From Gonapodya prolifera JEL478 (lineage: Eukaryota; Monoblepharomycota; Monoblepharidomycetes; Monoblepharidales; Gonapodyaceae), in NCBI GenBank assembly GCA_001574975.1, contig KQ965799.1, positions 62,001-126,000 of the forward strand: 64,000 bases of DNA, written 5' to 3'. Numbering within the stretch: the stretch's first letter is position 1; every line of letters begins with the position of its first letter. Below are positions 27,226 to 40,678 of the stretch, piece by piece. Made by a program: the position numbers and the translations under genes. Below the pieces are notes generated by a model. The model was given only the letters and a program-made list of their open reading frames with translations. It was not told the origin of the DNA and did no database searches.

Positions 27226-29586
27226 ATGCCTTCAAAATCATCCTTCACACCCTCGCACATCCTCAAACACTCCGTACGAAACCTCTTTCTTTGCAACCTC
27301 AAGATGTCGGCCCAAAGGACACGGAAGGCAAATCGAAGAGCTGTCGCAGCAACCCTTGCGGCACCATCTTCTCGCACACCTCGGACCAGAGCGCCTGTCC
27401 ACCAAACAGGCTCGCTCCAAGAGGACGGAACTCAAGGCGGCTTGCGAAGGTCTGCGCGTCATCAGGGCGGACGTCCCACTGCAGCGTGTGCCACAAGGGC
27501 GGAAGACGCGCAAGGACATTCAGTGGACGTGCCGACGCGGCAGCGCAGACGAGGTGCCGCGGAGAGACCCGGTGCAGTACGTACAGGGGACAAGAAAACT
27601 CAAAAAATACCAAAAAAATCTTCGAAAAATACAAAAAGCCAAAAACAGGGAGGAGATCGCGGATCCCAAGGGTCAGCCTCCCATTCTAACCCAACGACTC
27701 TGGCTGCGACCTCGAGGGGAGATCGTCGAAGGACCAGGCGGCAAGAGCCTCGGGGCGAGTCAGGGGAGTTGGGTCGGCAGCCGAATTCCGCGGAGGAGAT
27801 GGACCGTGACGAGACTGCTCTTGTCCAAGAGAGCGGCTCCAATTCCGGAAGCGGCGCGCCCCTTTTAGTTGGACGGAATAGGGGTAGTGGTGTGGAAGTA
27901 GCGATGGCGGGTGGTGTTGTTGAAGGGAATGTGGTGGTTGGTCGTGGTGTGGAAGTGGATGCTGTGGCTAGTGGTGGCGTGGAAGCGGCGGTGGTTGAAG
28001 CGGCGACGGTGGTCGGGGGCGGTGCTGAGGTGGAGGTGGACGGAGGTGCGGCGGTGGAAGTGGTGATCGGTGGTGGAGAGGACGGTGTGCTCGCTGGAGG
28101 TGATGCGAACGAGGGTGTTGGTGGCGGTTTGGAAGAGGATACGGTGGTTGGTGGCGGTGTGGAAGCGACGGTGGTTGGTGACGATGTCGAAGTGGCGGCG
28201 GTGGTCGGTGGCGGTGCTGAGGTGGATGTGGAAGGAGGTGCGACGACGGAAGTGGTGACCGGTGGTGGAGAGGACGGTGTGGTCGATGTAGGTGATGCGA
28301 CCGAGGGTGTTGATGGTAGTGGAGAGGGGACAGTGGTGGTCGTTAGCGGTGGTGGCGACGGGGTTGAAGGCGTGGCCAATGCAGGGACGTTGGCGGTGGA
28401 TGTTGGCGACGCCGTGATGCCGACGGTTGGTGATGCAGCGGTTGTGGTGGGTGGTAATGTGGATGTGGCGTCGGCGGCTGAAGGCGGCGGTGATGCAGGG
28501 GAGGAGAATGGTGATGGGAATGGTACGACGAGGTCCTGCGATAAGGTAAGGACGACTCATTATTCAAAATGGTACCGCTTGTTGCATTACTGATGGCGCT
28601 TTACACAGGGTAAAGCGTGGGATCGTGAATGGGTTGACGGTCCCCGCGGACAGGCAAATGCGGTGGGTTTCAAATGTTTCGATCGTTTGCCACATCAATA
28701 ACTAACTCTGATACTAATTTTGAAGGGATCTTCCTCGGGTGCTCCAAAAGAATCTTCCTTGAGTGCTCGAGAACTTCGGATGCAGCTCAACCCATCATCA
28801 TATGGATTTGAGAGTGGAACTCTTCCTCCCCGCCCCATTTCGACTTCGAGCTCGGACTTTTTCCAAGACGCGCGAGCCCGCCTCCTTCCCGTGATGAAGA
28901 GGCGTCTCAAGAAAGAAAAAATGTGGATGGCGACGCACAGCAGCAGCGACAAGAAGTATGGCACACATGCCAAAATACTGACCAAGCTGCGAAAGCTCCT
29001 TCCGTGGACGATAAAAGACTTCCGGGAGAACTTTGGATTGCTTTTTGATGGGAAAAATGTCGTTTTGCTCGAACGTGCTACCACAGTTCCGGAAGCCATT
29101 CAGGGCGAAGCAGCTGATGCAGGCCCTGCAGCAGGTCCGCCGGAAGAAGTCGATGACGTAGACAGTAACCTGAGCCATTGGGGGGAAGACCACACCGACG
29201 ATGGCAGTGTTGTTGGCTCGGATGGGAGCAACAGTGAAGATCTTCCTACCGAGGTCTCAGCAGGTCACGTCGCTGATCAAAATGCCACAGATGGCCCAGC
29301 GGAAGACCAGTCCGCAAGCGGTGACGCTTTCTTAACTGTCCCTCTGGTGTATGGGGCATTGGCTGCAATTCTCGCACTCGTCAACACGGGCTTGCAAGGG
29401 ACGACTGCAGTGGACCCTGCACCGGTTGCAGCGAACGACCCCAACGCTGGCACCCCAGGAGTTGATGATGACGTGGACAGTACCCTCAGCGGATCGGACA
29501 ATAGGAACCCTGACGATGATGATATTTTCGACTGGGGCGCATACTACTCTGGCGACCGTAGCGGTGGCAGCTCTGCAGACAGCTAA
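27226..29586 (+). CDS. Unknown 744-residue protein: basic N-terminus, Gly/Val/Glu repeats, C-terminal membrane segment
   Basis: Three exons with clean GT-AG junctions in phase 0: 27226-28545, 28609-28662 (54 nt) and 28726-29586. The last intron has a ctaac branch sequence. An in-frame ATG at 27304 is an alternative start. Residues 1-200 are Arg/Lys/Ser-rich and look disordered (KKTQKIPKKSSKNTK). Residues about 215-430 are Gly/Val/Glu/Asp-rich with two copies of a 64-residue unit. Exon 3 opens with a plain, helix-forming stretch (RKLLPWTIKDFRENFGLLFD), then turns acidic. It has a hydrophobic span FLTVPLVYGALAAILALV at about residues 660-677 and ends with another acidic tail (DDDDIFDWGAYYSG). 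I recognise no family. Intron phases and exon lengths support a real gene; function is unknown. Confidence 0.6.
28012..28330 (+). repeat. Two-copy 192-bp coding repeat
   Basis: GTCGGGGGCGGTGCTGAGGT at 28012 recurs as GTCGGTGGCGGTGCTGAGGT at 28204. Similarity runs through GGTGGTGGAGAGGACGGTGT and GGTGATGCGA(C/A)CGAGGGTGT. The unit is 64 codons, in frame in the unknown gene at 27226-29586. Weaker related units extend to both sides (27890-28480). Confidence 0.75.
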
Positions 29587-32150
29587 ACTCATCATGACGT
29601 ACTGCCGATGGTGCTTGGGGTGGAACTGAAATTGAGGTCCCTGAAGGAGATGCAACTGACGATTGGTTGGAAGTACGGTCTGGTGGATCAACTGAGCGAA
29701 TGCAGCGTCCATTTTCTGAGGGCCATTGGAGATGATCTGGGGGATGATTGGAAGCACGGGCTAAGAAAAATGAAATTCGAAGACGAGATGAAATGACAAA
29801 GCGACACATGATGTTTATTTGTGAGTCATCACCACCCCCTAACGTCGGTTTCATTCACTTACTGATATGTTGGCGTCCGTCCAGGCGGAGGCTGGTAAAT
29901 CTTATCTTGGAGTATCTTGAGACAGGGGATGTGGACGAATCCACCATTTGTGAGAAGTGAGCTCCGGCATTCATGATCATAAGGCGAACAGACGAGCAGA
30001 CGAGCAGACGAACAGACGAACAGACGAATAGTCGAAAGGTCGAAGAGTCAAAGAGTTGAAGATGCGAAGAGGCGAAGAGGCAAAGAGGGAGTGCGGTGAG
30101 TAATTACCAATTTTCGCCGTTCAATCTGGTTGGTGACGGAACCATTTGCAGACAACAAAGCTGAAGTCAGGCACTGCTGTTCTTAGGGGTTCAAATACCA
30201 AAGCCAGCGCTCTGCAGATGGGCGACATTTTATTAACTCAGGAGGACGAGTAGTATTGCGTTGGTGGTATGTTAGAAGAGACGAAGCAAATTGCTTTGGT
30301 GAGTCTTCACGACCATTTCATCTCAATTCCATTATCTTACGCAAATATTGACGTTTGTCAGGTTGGGACTTTTTTAATGGACAATGAGGCAAAATGCCTG
30401 TGATACAACTACAAGAACTTATTGAATTATTCCACCTCTACGCGTGGATGGGTTTGAAACGCTGTCTCTTTTCGCGCCGCCGCATCGTTTTACCTAACTG
30501 AATCTTAGTCGCTCAAAGGTCTACCCCCCCGCTGCCGCAAATACGTCCAACTTCGTGGTCGAGATATAACTGAATTTTTTTCCTTCGAGATGCGGCGGGA
30601 GCGGTTTCCTCATCGAGAACCTCTCCGCAAGGCGACCTCCCTGAAGACTCATGTTACGTAGACGAATGCCTGGGGCGTCGTCGGAGTGGACTTAGCGGGC
30701 GAATTCGGTATGTTCTTGTGGGTGGATATCTTGCTTCCTCTTTTCTAAGCACCACTACCAACAAAAAAGGAATGACGGAACGCATATTCTTTAAGGAATG
30801 GATACGTTGAACTGTGTACGGACCGGTAAAACGTGGTGTGTTCAGCCGCCGAGCATTTCCCTCTCCTCCTCACTTATTTCTTCTCCGCTTCGAAGGCTTC
30901 GATTGCCTGAACTTATGACGTATCGTGAGAGGACGAGAAGGTCTGATAGGATAAGGCCTGTCTTTCATGCGTTTTTGTTGGTGTGATCACTGTTTTGACA
31001 CAAGCTCATGTGATTAGCAATAGTCTCTTATGATGTGTGAACGGTAGTGCTGTTTGAAGGAGTACTGGTGGGATTTGTAGCAAGTAAATTGGCGTCCTTG
31101 TGCAGCATATCTAAACATGACTTTGTGTCAACCCTCGTCCATGTGACCCCACACTGTCCGACATCTAGCAAGCAGGAAAGTCCGCAATACATTAACGGTG
31201 CTCAACACTTTTCGGGGGCAAGGGCGGGGAGGCGGGGATTGCGCAGTTCAACCGAGAAAGTGAAATTTTGGGGGATTGCACTTCGTTCCGAGCAGAGAAA
31301 AAAAACATAAACTCATGCGAAAAACAGCTTTCCGCATTGAACAGTGGTATTACAAAGTCCGACATGTCATTTTCAAAACTTAAGTGTCCTCTATGTGTTG
31401 CCGCATCTTGCTCATATCTACATCGAGTCTCGATATCACGCGACAATCCTGCGAGGGAAGTGAACGAACACAATACGAATGCTAATGAGTACATACAAGT
31501 GTTCCAAGTACTCACAAACGAAGTCGTTCGGAAGCGTCCTGTTCTGCAACTTGTTCAACATGTTGCTGTGGTTGTCAGCACACCCTGACTTGCACCTCTT
31601 CCTCCAAAATCCTGTTGCCTGCCCTGAAAATATAAACATCGCGAGATTCTTTATTCTTTGCTTTGGATTTTTTTTCGTGCTTCGGTCACTCACGAGGGAG
31701 GCATGCGGCTTGAGCTCCGTTGAGCTCCGCTATTCTTTTGCGGTTCCGAGCATTGGTGGTGAAGAGTAACCATATTTATGTGTAACCACTTCTGTAGAAT
31801 TTAATTAATGCTATAACCCTACTAAAGTGTAACACTTCCATTCCCCCCGACAACTGACGCTCACGGGCAGTTCAGTACCGTTCCCGCAGTTTTTGAAACG
31901 AATGTGAAATGAGCAAAAGTAAGCTTGCCTTCACAGGGGTTATTGGGAGGATTGTGAACTGACAAATAAGACTTCATTCACGTCGAGAATGGAGGCATCA
32001 TCTTGTGTGTGGCGATCCGTCGTGTGCATGACAGCTGCTCGAGCAGGGGACAGAGTGTTTAGGCCCAGCACCGCGACTGTGAAGGCGTTGGCGCTGCGGA
32101 TGGTTGAATTGATTTGAATTTATTTGCAGTTTGAACGGAGCGCCCACAGA
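29587..32150. other. Intergenic, 2.5 kb
   Basis: No gene recognised. Contains a 13-unit octamer array at 29985-30088. Around 31710 a TTGAGCTCCG decamer is repeated. The right end is the promoter side of the CFAP57 homologue. Confidence 0.5.
29985..30088 (+). repeat. Degenerate octamer array, 13 units
   Basis: Period of exactly 8 bp: CGAACAGA, CGAGCAGA (x2), CGAACAGA (x2), CGAATAGT, CGAAAGGT, CGAAGAGT, CAAAGAGT, TGAAGATG, CGAAGAGG (x2), CAAAGAGG. Units shift gradually from one variant to another, as in an old slippage-grown array. Not in a recognised gene. Confidence 0.85.
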
Positions 32151-35100
32151 ATGACTGCGGTCGCCGATCAGCCGACAGTCCACGCAGCGCGACACACAGA
32201 CATGGCAGCGGGCGGATCGCGGGCGATGGTGACGCCGAGGTGCGTGCGGCGGGCGCGATCGCGGTCTGGGGACTGGCGGAGTGGGGTTGGGGGCTTGTGG
32301 GGGTGGACGGGTGGGAACGTGGAGGGAGTGGGCGACGAGGGGGGAGAGAACAGGAGGGAGAAATCAAGGCAGGAGAAGGCGGCGAGGATGGAGATGTGAA
32401 CACGCGAATGACTGACCGTGCACCCCGCAGCCACGTGTTCGGGTACCGCGGCGACGTCAAGGTGAGTGTCTGTCACCTGCCGGCACCCGACAGACAACTC
32501 TCACTCACTTCACCCCTCTCTCCACTCTTCACTCTCCACACCCACACCCACACCCCACTCTCCACCCCCGCGCAGCACTCGCTCCATTACGCCGACGAGT
32601 CCACCCTCCTCTACGTCGCAGGCACACACCTCATCTTCCACAACATCGAGTCCAAATCCCAGCGCTTCTTCCCCGTCCACGAGGGCGACATCACAGCCGT
32701 CGCGGTCTCGGGAGCTACCACCGTCAACGCGCTCGTCCAGCCCTCTCCCACAAATGCATCCGCAAACGCAGCAACCGCACATGCACCTGGCTCACGCAAA
32801 CCTCGCACAACCCGTCCCGCGCTCGTCGCTGCAACCGTGCAGTACATTGCCGTCGCAGTGCGCACCGACACGGGACCAAAGATCGTCGTGGCGGATATGC
32901 GCACGCTCAAGCGCAAACGCGTCCTCGCGCTGCCGGACCTCGAACCCACATATGGCACCACAGCGGCGCCAACGCAGGGGTTGGTGAATGCAGCGTCGAC
33001 CCTGCGGGGCACTGGTCTTTCTGGTCTCAGCGGGATTGCCGATAGAGACAGGGACCGAGACCGAGACAGGGACCGCGAGGAACAGGCCCAACAGGGCACA
33101 TCCAACACCCAACAAACCGGCGGTGGCGGTGGCGGCGGTGGTGGACCTTCCCTCTCATCCCCCTCCCAGGGCCAGGGCCAACCACAATCCCAGCAACTAC
33201 ACCCCCTCGCTCAGCTCGCGTTCGTCTCGATCGCGTTCGGGAACGACGTCAAGCAGGTGTTTGCGCAGACGGGAGGGCCGGATTGGTGAGTGGGCGGAGG
33301 GGGAGTGAGCTGTCCGAAGCCTAAGCGCCACAACCGAGGACACAAACGGGGCGAGACGTCTCCTGGAGGCGAATTATCCGTGGAGCAAGAACGAGGCAGA
33401 CGGGAAGGCGCACACCGAGGGGTTTGCCGGAGACGAATGGGTCATGCGGATGTTGGTCGAAATGTAATGGTGTCCCTGTTGCAGGAGTGGGACAGGTATC
33501 CTCTCCTCGCCACCGCCGCTCACACACTTCTCCCACCCAGGACCCTCCACTACTTCACCTGGGACAAACCCAAACACCACGGCTCGCTTCGCACGCCTCC
33601 CACCATCCTGCAAGTCCCCTCCGCCGTACGACACATCGCCGTCAACCCTTTCTCCCCGTCCTCCTCCTCCTCCGAGTACGCCTCCTCTGATAAACCCCCC
33701 GGAGCCGGTACCGGCCCCGGAGCAGCCGGTGCTGGAGCGGCAGGAGCACCCGTGGTCTCCGTGTGCGGGGATGGGTTTGTAAGAGTCGTGCGGTTCGCGG
33801 AGGGCGGGTTCAAGGTGGTCATGACGGTCAAGCTGGAGGGAAAGGTGCGTGTTTTTGCGTGTTGCGTCTTTCATCGGTCTCAGCGATTCACGCATCACCG
33901 AACCTTGCAACCTCACCACACCACCACCCCACCACCCCACCACTCCGCCGCCACACCGTTCACCTTTCCACTTAGATCGGTACTGTCCACGCCTGGACAT
34001 CCCCCGACCGCATCCTCGTCGGCACCGACACGTCGCACCTCATCCTGATTGAATCGGGCGACATTGTGGCCGAAATCCCGCACATCCCTGCCTCCTCCCA
34101 CGCGCACTCCGTCGCGCCCGGTGGGACTTTGGGCCACCGCGCGTCGATTCGCCCCAGCGTCAAGATTAGCCAGGGCGGACAGGGGCAAGGAACAGGGCAG
34201 GGGGGGCACGGGCAGCAACAGACGTCAGGCCACGGGATTGTGTGTCTGACCACGTTCACCGCCGGGGTGCTTGTGGGCACGTCAGGAGGTAGTGTGGCGG
34301 TGTTTGAAGAAGTGGACGGCGCGCGGGGGAGTACCGGTGGTAGTGGGAGTCCCGACCCTGCGGGGGCGGAGAAGAAGAGCCCGTACCGGAAAACAAAGGA
34401 CGTGCGCATCCCCGACGGCCGCGGAGTCAGTTCCATGGCCTTCGCGCCCACGGAGGACGTGATCGCCGTCGCGACCGAGAGCTCGCAGATCTGGACCGTC
34501 CATCTCGAGGCAGTGGATGAAGTCGGCAAGGCCGGCGCCGCTGGGCCCTCGGGGCTGCCAGGGGGGGCTGACACTGTGGGTGGAGCCGCCACAGACGGGG
34601 ATGGGCATGCGGCGTGCCACCTCCTCCAGACGTTTCACCATGGCCATGTGACGGGTTTAGACACGTGTGTAAGAAAGCCCCTCGTGGTCACATGCGGAAT
34701 GGATAAGAGCGTGCGCGTGTGGAATTACGTCGAGCATAGAGTTGAGGTCGTCAAGTACTTCAATGAGGAGCCGTTGAGGTGCGGTCGCTGTTGTTTGGGG
34801 CGGGGGGTGGGCGGTTTTGGAAGCTTCACACTTTTGTTCCTTCTGGCCTGCCACTGTACAGCGTCGCGTTCCATCCGAGCAGTCTTTACGTCCTCGTAGG
34901 ATTTGCAGACTGCATCCGGCTGCTTGCAGTCCTGGTCGATGATATTAGGTCGCAATGGGAAGCGCCGATCCGAGGGTGTCGCGAGGTAGGCTGACACTAT
35001 TTTAATCTTCGCATACCAACATGACTGACGCTTCAACCCTCACCCCCGCTCTCCCGTCGCCACCCGCTCCTCACGCCAGCTCCGATTTTCCAACGGCGGG

Positions 35101-37931
35101 CAATACTTTGCGGTCGTGCACGGCTCGACAATTCAGATCCACTCGACGTGGACATACGAAGTACTGACCAACCTCCGCGCGCACTCTTCCAAAGTTCGCG
35201 CGCTTGCGTTCAGCAGCGACGACTCGCGGCTGCTTTCTTGCGGCAATGACGCTGTGTACGATTGGAACGTCAGGGCCATGAAGAAGGAGGGGGAGACGCT
35301 CACAAAGCCGGGCGTTGTCTACTCAAGCGGCGCGTACTCACCCGAAGGGAAGGGGTTCTGGGTTACCAGTTCGGAGCACCTCAAGGTGAATCCCTCCCGG
35401 TCTTGTACTGCACTCCCGTTCGAAGAAACCTAACCACTCTCGCGTGCGTGCATCGCGCAACTTTCTAAAATTTCGTGGGCAAAAAGTATGTGACCGACTC
35501 TAAAGTGGTGCGAGAACTTCCATGCCAAACGGCGCTGCACCAAATGATCATTTCGAGGAACGGCCGGTCCATGTACCTCGCAACCAAGAAGGGAACACTC
35601 TTTTTCACCTCAATGAAGCAACTGAATCCGCACACGGGAACCGCGGGCGCAATGGTGAAGCGGCGAAACTCCATCGGCAACAGTAACACCATAAACAGTT
35701 TTTCAGGGACTTCCGTAGAAGATGTGTTTGGGGAGACGACGCTCCACGCCGGCGGAATCACTCGCCTCAGGCTCTCGTTTGATGATCGGTATCTCTTCAC
35801 CGTTGGGGAGGACGGAGTGTTGGTGGCCTATCGCATCCACCTTCCAGACGACGAAGACGCTGTGGCAGAGGGTGAAACCGTCCCCAATGCGGATGGTGCC
35901 TCCATAGGAGGTGTCAAAGCTGCGAAACAACAAGCGCCGCAATACCCTGATGCAAGTGCCGCCGACTTCCCGGACGAGATACTCGTCACCAAGTCGGATC
36001 TACGCGAAACTGCATTGATTACGTCGGAGCTTCGGCGCAAGTGCGAAGAACTGCGGGCGGAGAACGAACTCGTGCTCAGGAAAAAGGATGCGCAATACGC
36101 TGAGAAAATTCAAGAGCTTGTAGACAAGTTCCAGACAGAAGTATCCTCTCTTCAAACTGTGAGTAAGACCGCATAGGTGTTGCACACATATGTTACATGC
36201 CTCATTCCATTGCTCGCACCCACAGGCGAAGACAACATTGCAGGCCGAGCGACAATCGAACCAAGAAAATCATGTTGTTACCCTGAACGAAGTAAAGAAC
36301 AACAACGCAAAGGAAGTCACGGAATTATCTGCGTCTTTTGCAGCAAAAATTGCGTCTGAGCGAACCAAATTTCAAGACCTAGAACGAGAATTGGTAGCTC
36401 AAAAACGGCATCACGAGGAATTGATGGTGTTTCTGTCAAAACAGCATGAGACGCGGAAGCGAGAGCTTGAAGTTATGTATCAGGGGAAGCTCAAAGAGCG
36501 AAGCGAAGAGAAAACCAGGATTGAGGAGGCCCTTCGTACAAGTGCCATTGACTTCGAAGCGGAGGTGCTAAACATGGACTCGCACACGGACGAAGAGATA
36601 TTAAAGTTGAAGGTACAATTTGAGGAAGCTCTTTTGAAAGAGCGCAACACGACAAACAGCATCAAGAAAGAAAACGGAGCGATGAAAGCGAGTTTTGAAA
36701 GCGTTCAGAATGACTTGGAATCTCGAAAACAGGAGCTAGCGCGAATTGTACTGGACGAAAAACGTTTGCAAACTGAGATACGAAGTCTCGAGCGGGACGT
36801 TGAATCAGTGAAGAAGGAGGTGCGTTTCTTTAGTCATTCACCACGCAAAATCATAGACCAATATTGGCTGTTGCATAGATGCAAGAACGCGATGACACCA
36901 TTGCAGACAAAGAAAAGCGCATCTACGATCTGAAAAAGAAGAACCAAGAATTGGAAAAGTTCAAGTTTGTTCTCGACTATAAGGTTTCCGAGTTGCGGAA
37001 GCAAGTGGAACCGAAAGAAAAGATGCTTGTGGAGCTTACAGGCACTTTAAACGTGAGATACATCGATTTTGCTTCCACCGATCTTGTTCTGGACTAATTT
37101 GCTTTCCTGACCATGAATGATTATCAGGACATGGACAGAGAGTTGCAAGGCTACAATAGAAAACACGACGAACTGGATACCCAACTCTCCGATTTGAAAA
37201 TGAAACTGCGGGCAACCTTGAAAGAGCTCGCAAAAGAAAAACACCACCGAGAGTCAGCCGCTGAAAGTGTAAAGAGAATGTCCATTGACATTGCAAAGAT
37301 ACACGGGATCGTGCGAAGTGGTGACATACATGCAATCAAAGTAAGGCTATCGCGAATCGTGTGCACAGTTGGCGTTCGTTGGAATTGATTTCTTTTATTC
37401 TCACAGAGCGCGATCATTCAGTTTCATCATCAGCACTCAACCACGCAAGGATACCTGCCGCAGCAGGGACCATCTCAATCTTCAGTCGAAGGGAACGATG
37501 TTGGGGAGCTCGACAACGTGGTCAGAACAGGTCTTACAGAAGAGATGCATCGAGAGAGGAACAACCTGGAGGGTACTTTGAAGAAGTTGAAGCAAAAGCT
37601 GGCCAAGCAGCATGATAAACGACTGATAGAAAATGTGAAAATGCAAGAAGAGAATGCGATCCTCCTCAAGTGAGTTAAAATTTTGAGGTGTGAATGTGTG
37701 AGCGTAAATCATTTCGATGCCTTCATCAGTGAAATCAACGCCCTCAAAAGAGAGATTCAATCCAGACGGACACGAACGGAGCATTTACAGCACGTTTCCC
37801 AGACCATTGAGCATGCAATCTCCCGGTCCGCAGGTAACAAGGACAAATTGGAAGAACTACTCGCCGCAGCGAAGTTGTTCAGACTTCCCACGTCTCATGG
37901 AGACGTTGAACTACCACCTTTACCAAAATAA
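32151..37931 (+). CDS. CFAP57: CFAP57 (WDR65): WD-repeat and coiled-coil axonemal protein
   Basis: Thirteen exons give about 1494 residues: 32151-32239, 32431-32461, 32576-33285, 33541-33844, 33976-34778, 34862-34985, 35080-35385, 35487-36158, 36226-36819, 36879-37052, 37128-37340, 37407-37669, 37730-37931, with consistent phases. The N-terminus [11 protein letters not shown], then [21 protein letters not shown], matches the start of CFAP57. Two WD40 propellers follow ([64 protein letters not shown]). From about residue 1000 the protein is a long charged coiled coil. CFAP57 sits on the ciliary doublet and helps place an inner-arm dynein. The loop in exon 3 carries an RD-dipeptide run and poly-Gly. 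A palindromic repeat lies in the intron at 33286-33540. Presence implies a flagellated life stage. Confidence 0.9.
33313..33373 (+). repeat. Intronic palindromic repeat, copy C (CFAP57 intron 3)
   Basis: CGAAGCCTAAGCGCC, then AACCGAGGAC and TCTCCTGGAGGCGAA. Sense orientation. Confidence 0.55.
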
Positions 37932-38110
37932 TGCACAATCCGATCTGGTTGTATTTAAAACTGAAATTGATTTGTTAACTGTACAGGATTTCGACTGGCT
38001 AAAAAGGAAGCCCAACAAATATCCAAACAACTGCTTATTGTGCAGCGGGAGCCTCAGCTTCGCCTGAAAAATATAAGGATATATCAATGTGTCGTGAAAC
38101 CCGTAAAGAG

Positions 38111-40099
<1,989 letters not shown>

Positions 40100-40287
40100 T
40101 GACTCGGTTGGTTGGTGGCGAGGGGCTAACGAGCGGACGGTTTTAGAAAGGTGGCCTAAGACGATGACGGTAGACCGTGATTCCTCACGTTAGTGGTCTT
40201 TCTGAGATATTTTGTAATAGGGAGGCGTTATTGAGAGGCGGGGAGGTGGGAGAATGAGAGAGGAAGAGTTGTTAGAAAATCGCAAGA

Positions 40288-40623
40288 TGGCGACGATATC
40301 AGCGGATTCGCCGGTATCGCTAGTCCGGGGATACCGTGACTCGCAAAGGACGTTGAGAGTCGATGGACTCCAGGGCCGATGCGTCTGGGGCGCTCGAGTC
40401 CGCCGTTTCCAAACCGGCGCTGCCGGCGTCTCACGCCAACAACATGTCAAACAGCAGAATCCCCGCGTCGAGGAGGCGAAGCCAAGAATGCTGTTATCTA
40501 CGCGCACGCGCGCAATATTCTGCGCCAGCGGGACTCACGGTGTCAATCTGGAGAAGAGCTTGGGCTGGAGGTGGACGCGTTTCACAAGGACCCGGCTAAA
40601 AATAAGTCACCCAGTGTCTGAAT
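40288..40623 (+). CDS. Possible small gene, unresolved
   Basis: Readable pieces on the plus strand are MATISADSPVSLVRGYRDSQ (from 40288), MDSRADASGALESAVSKPAL (from 40363) and KNAVIYAHARNILRQRDSR then EELGLEVDAFHKDPAKNK (about 40490-40615, stop near 40621). They lie in different frames and I could not find convincing splice sites to join them. Placement divergent from beta-tubulin and just before the SCAPER 3' end would suit a small gene. Family unknown. Confidence 0.25.
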
Positions 40624-40678
40624 ATTTTGTTGGAACCCAATTTTTCCGGAAATGGATATAAATACAATCCAATGACAG

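Noticed and set aside
30170-30200. GGTTCAAATACC as a possible tRNA B box
   Set aside because: No matching A box, acceptor stem or anticodon arm upstream.
37683-38067. A CFAP57 reading extended to 38067 in another frame
   Set aside because: The spliced frame ends cleanly at 37931 (ELPPLPK). The longer frame overlaps the tubulin 3' end and is not in phase.
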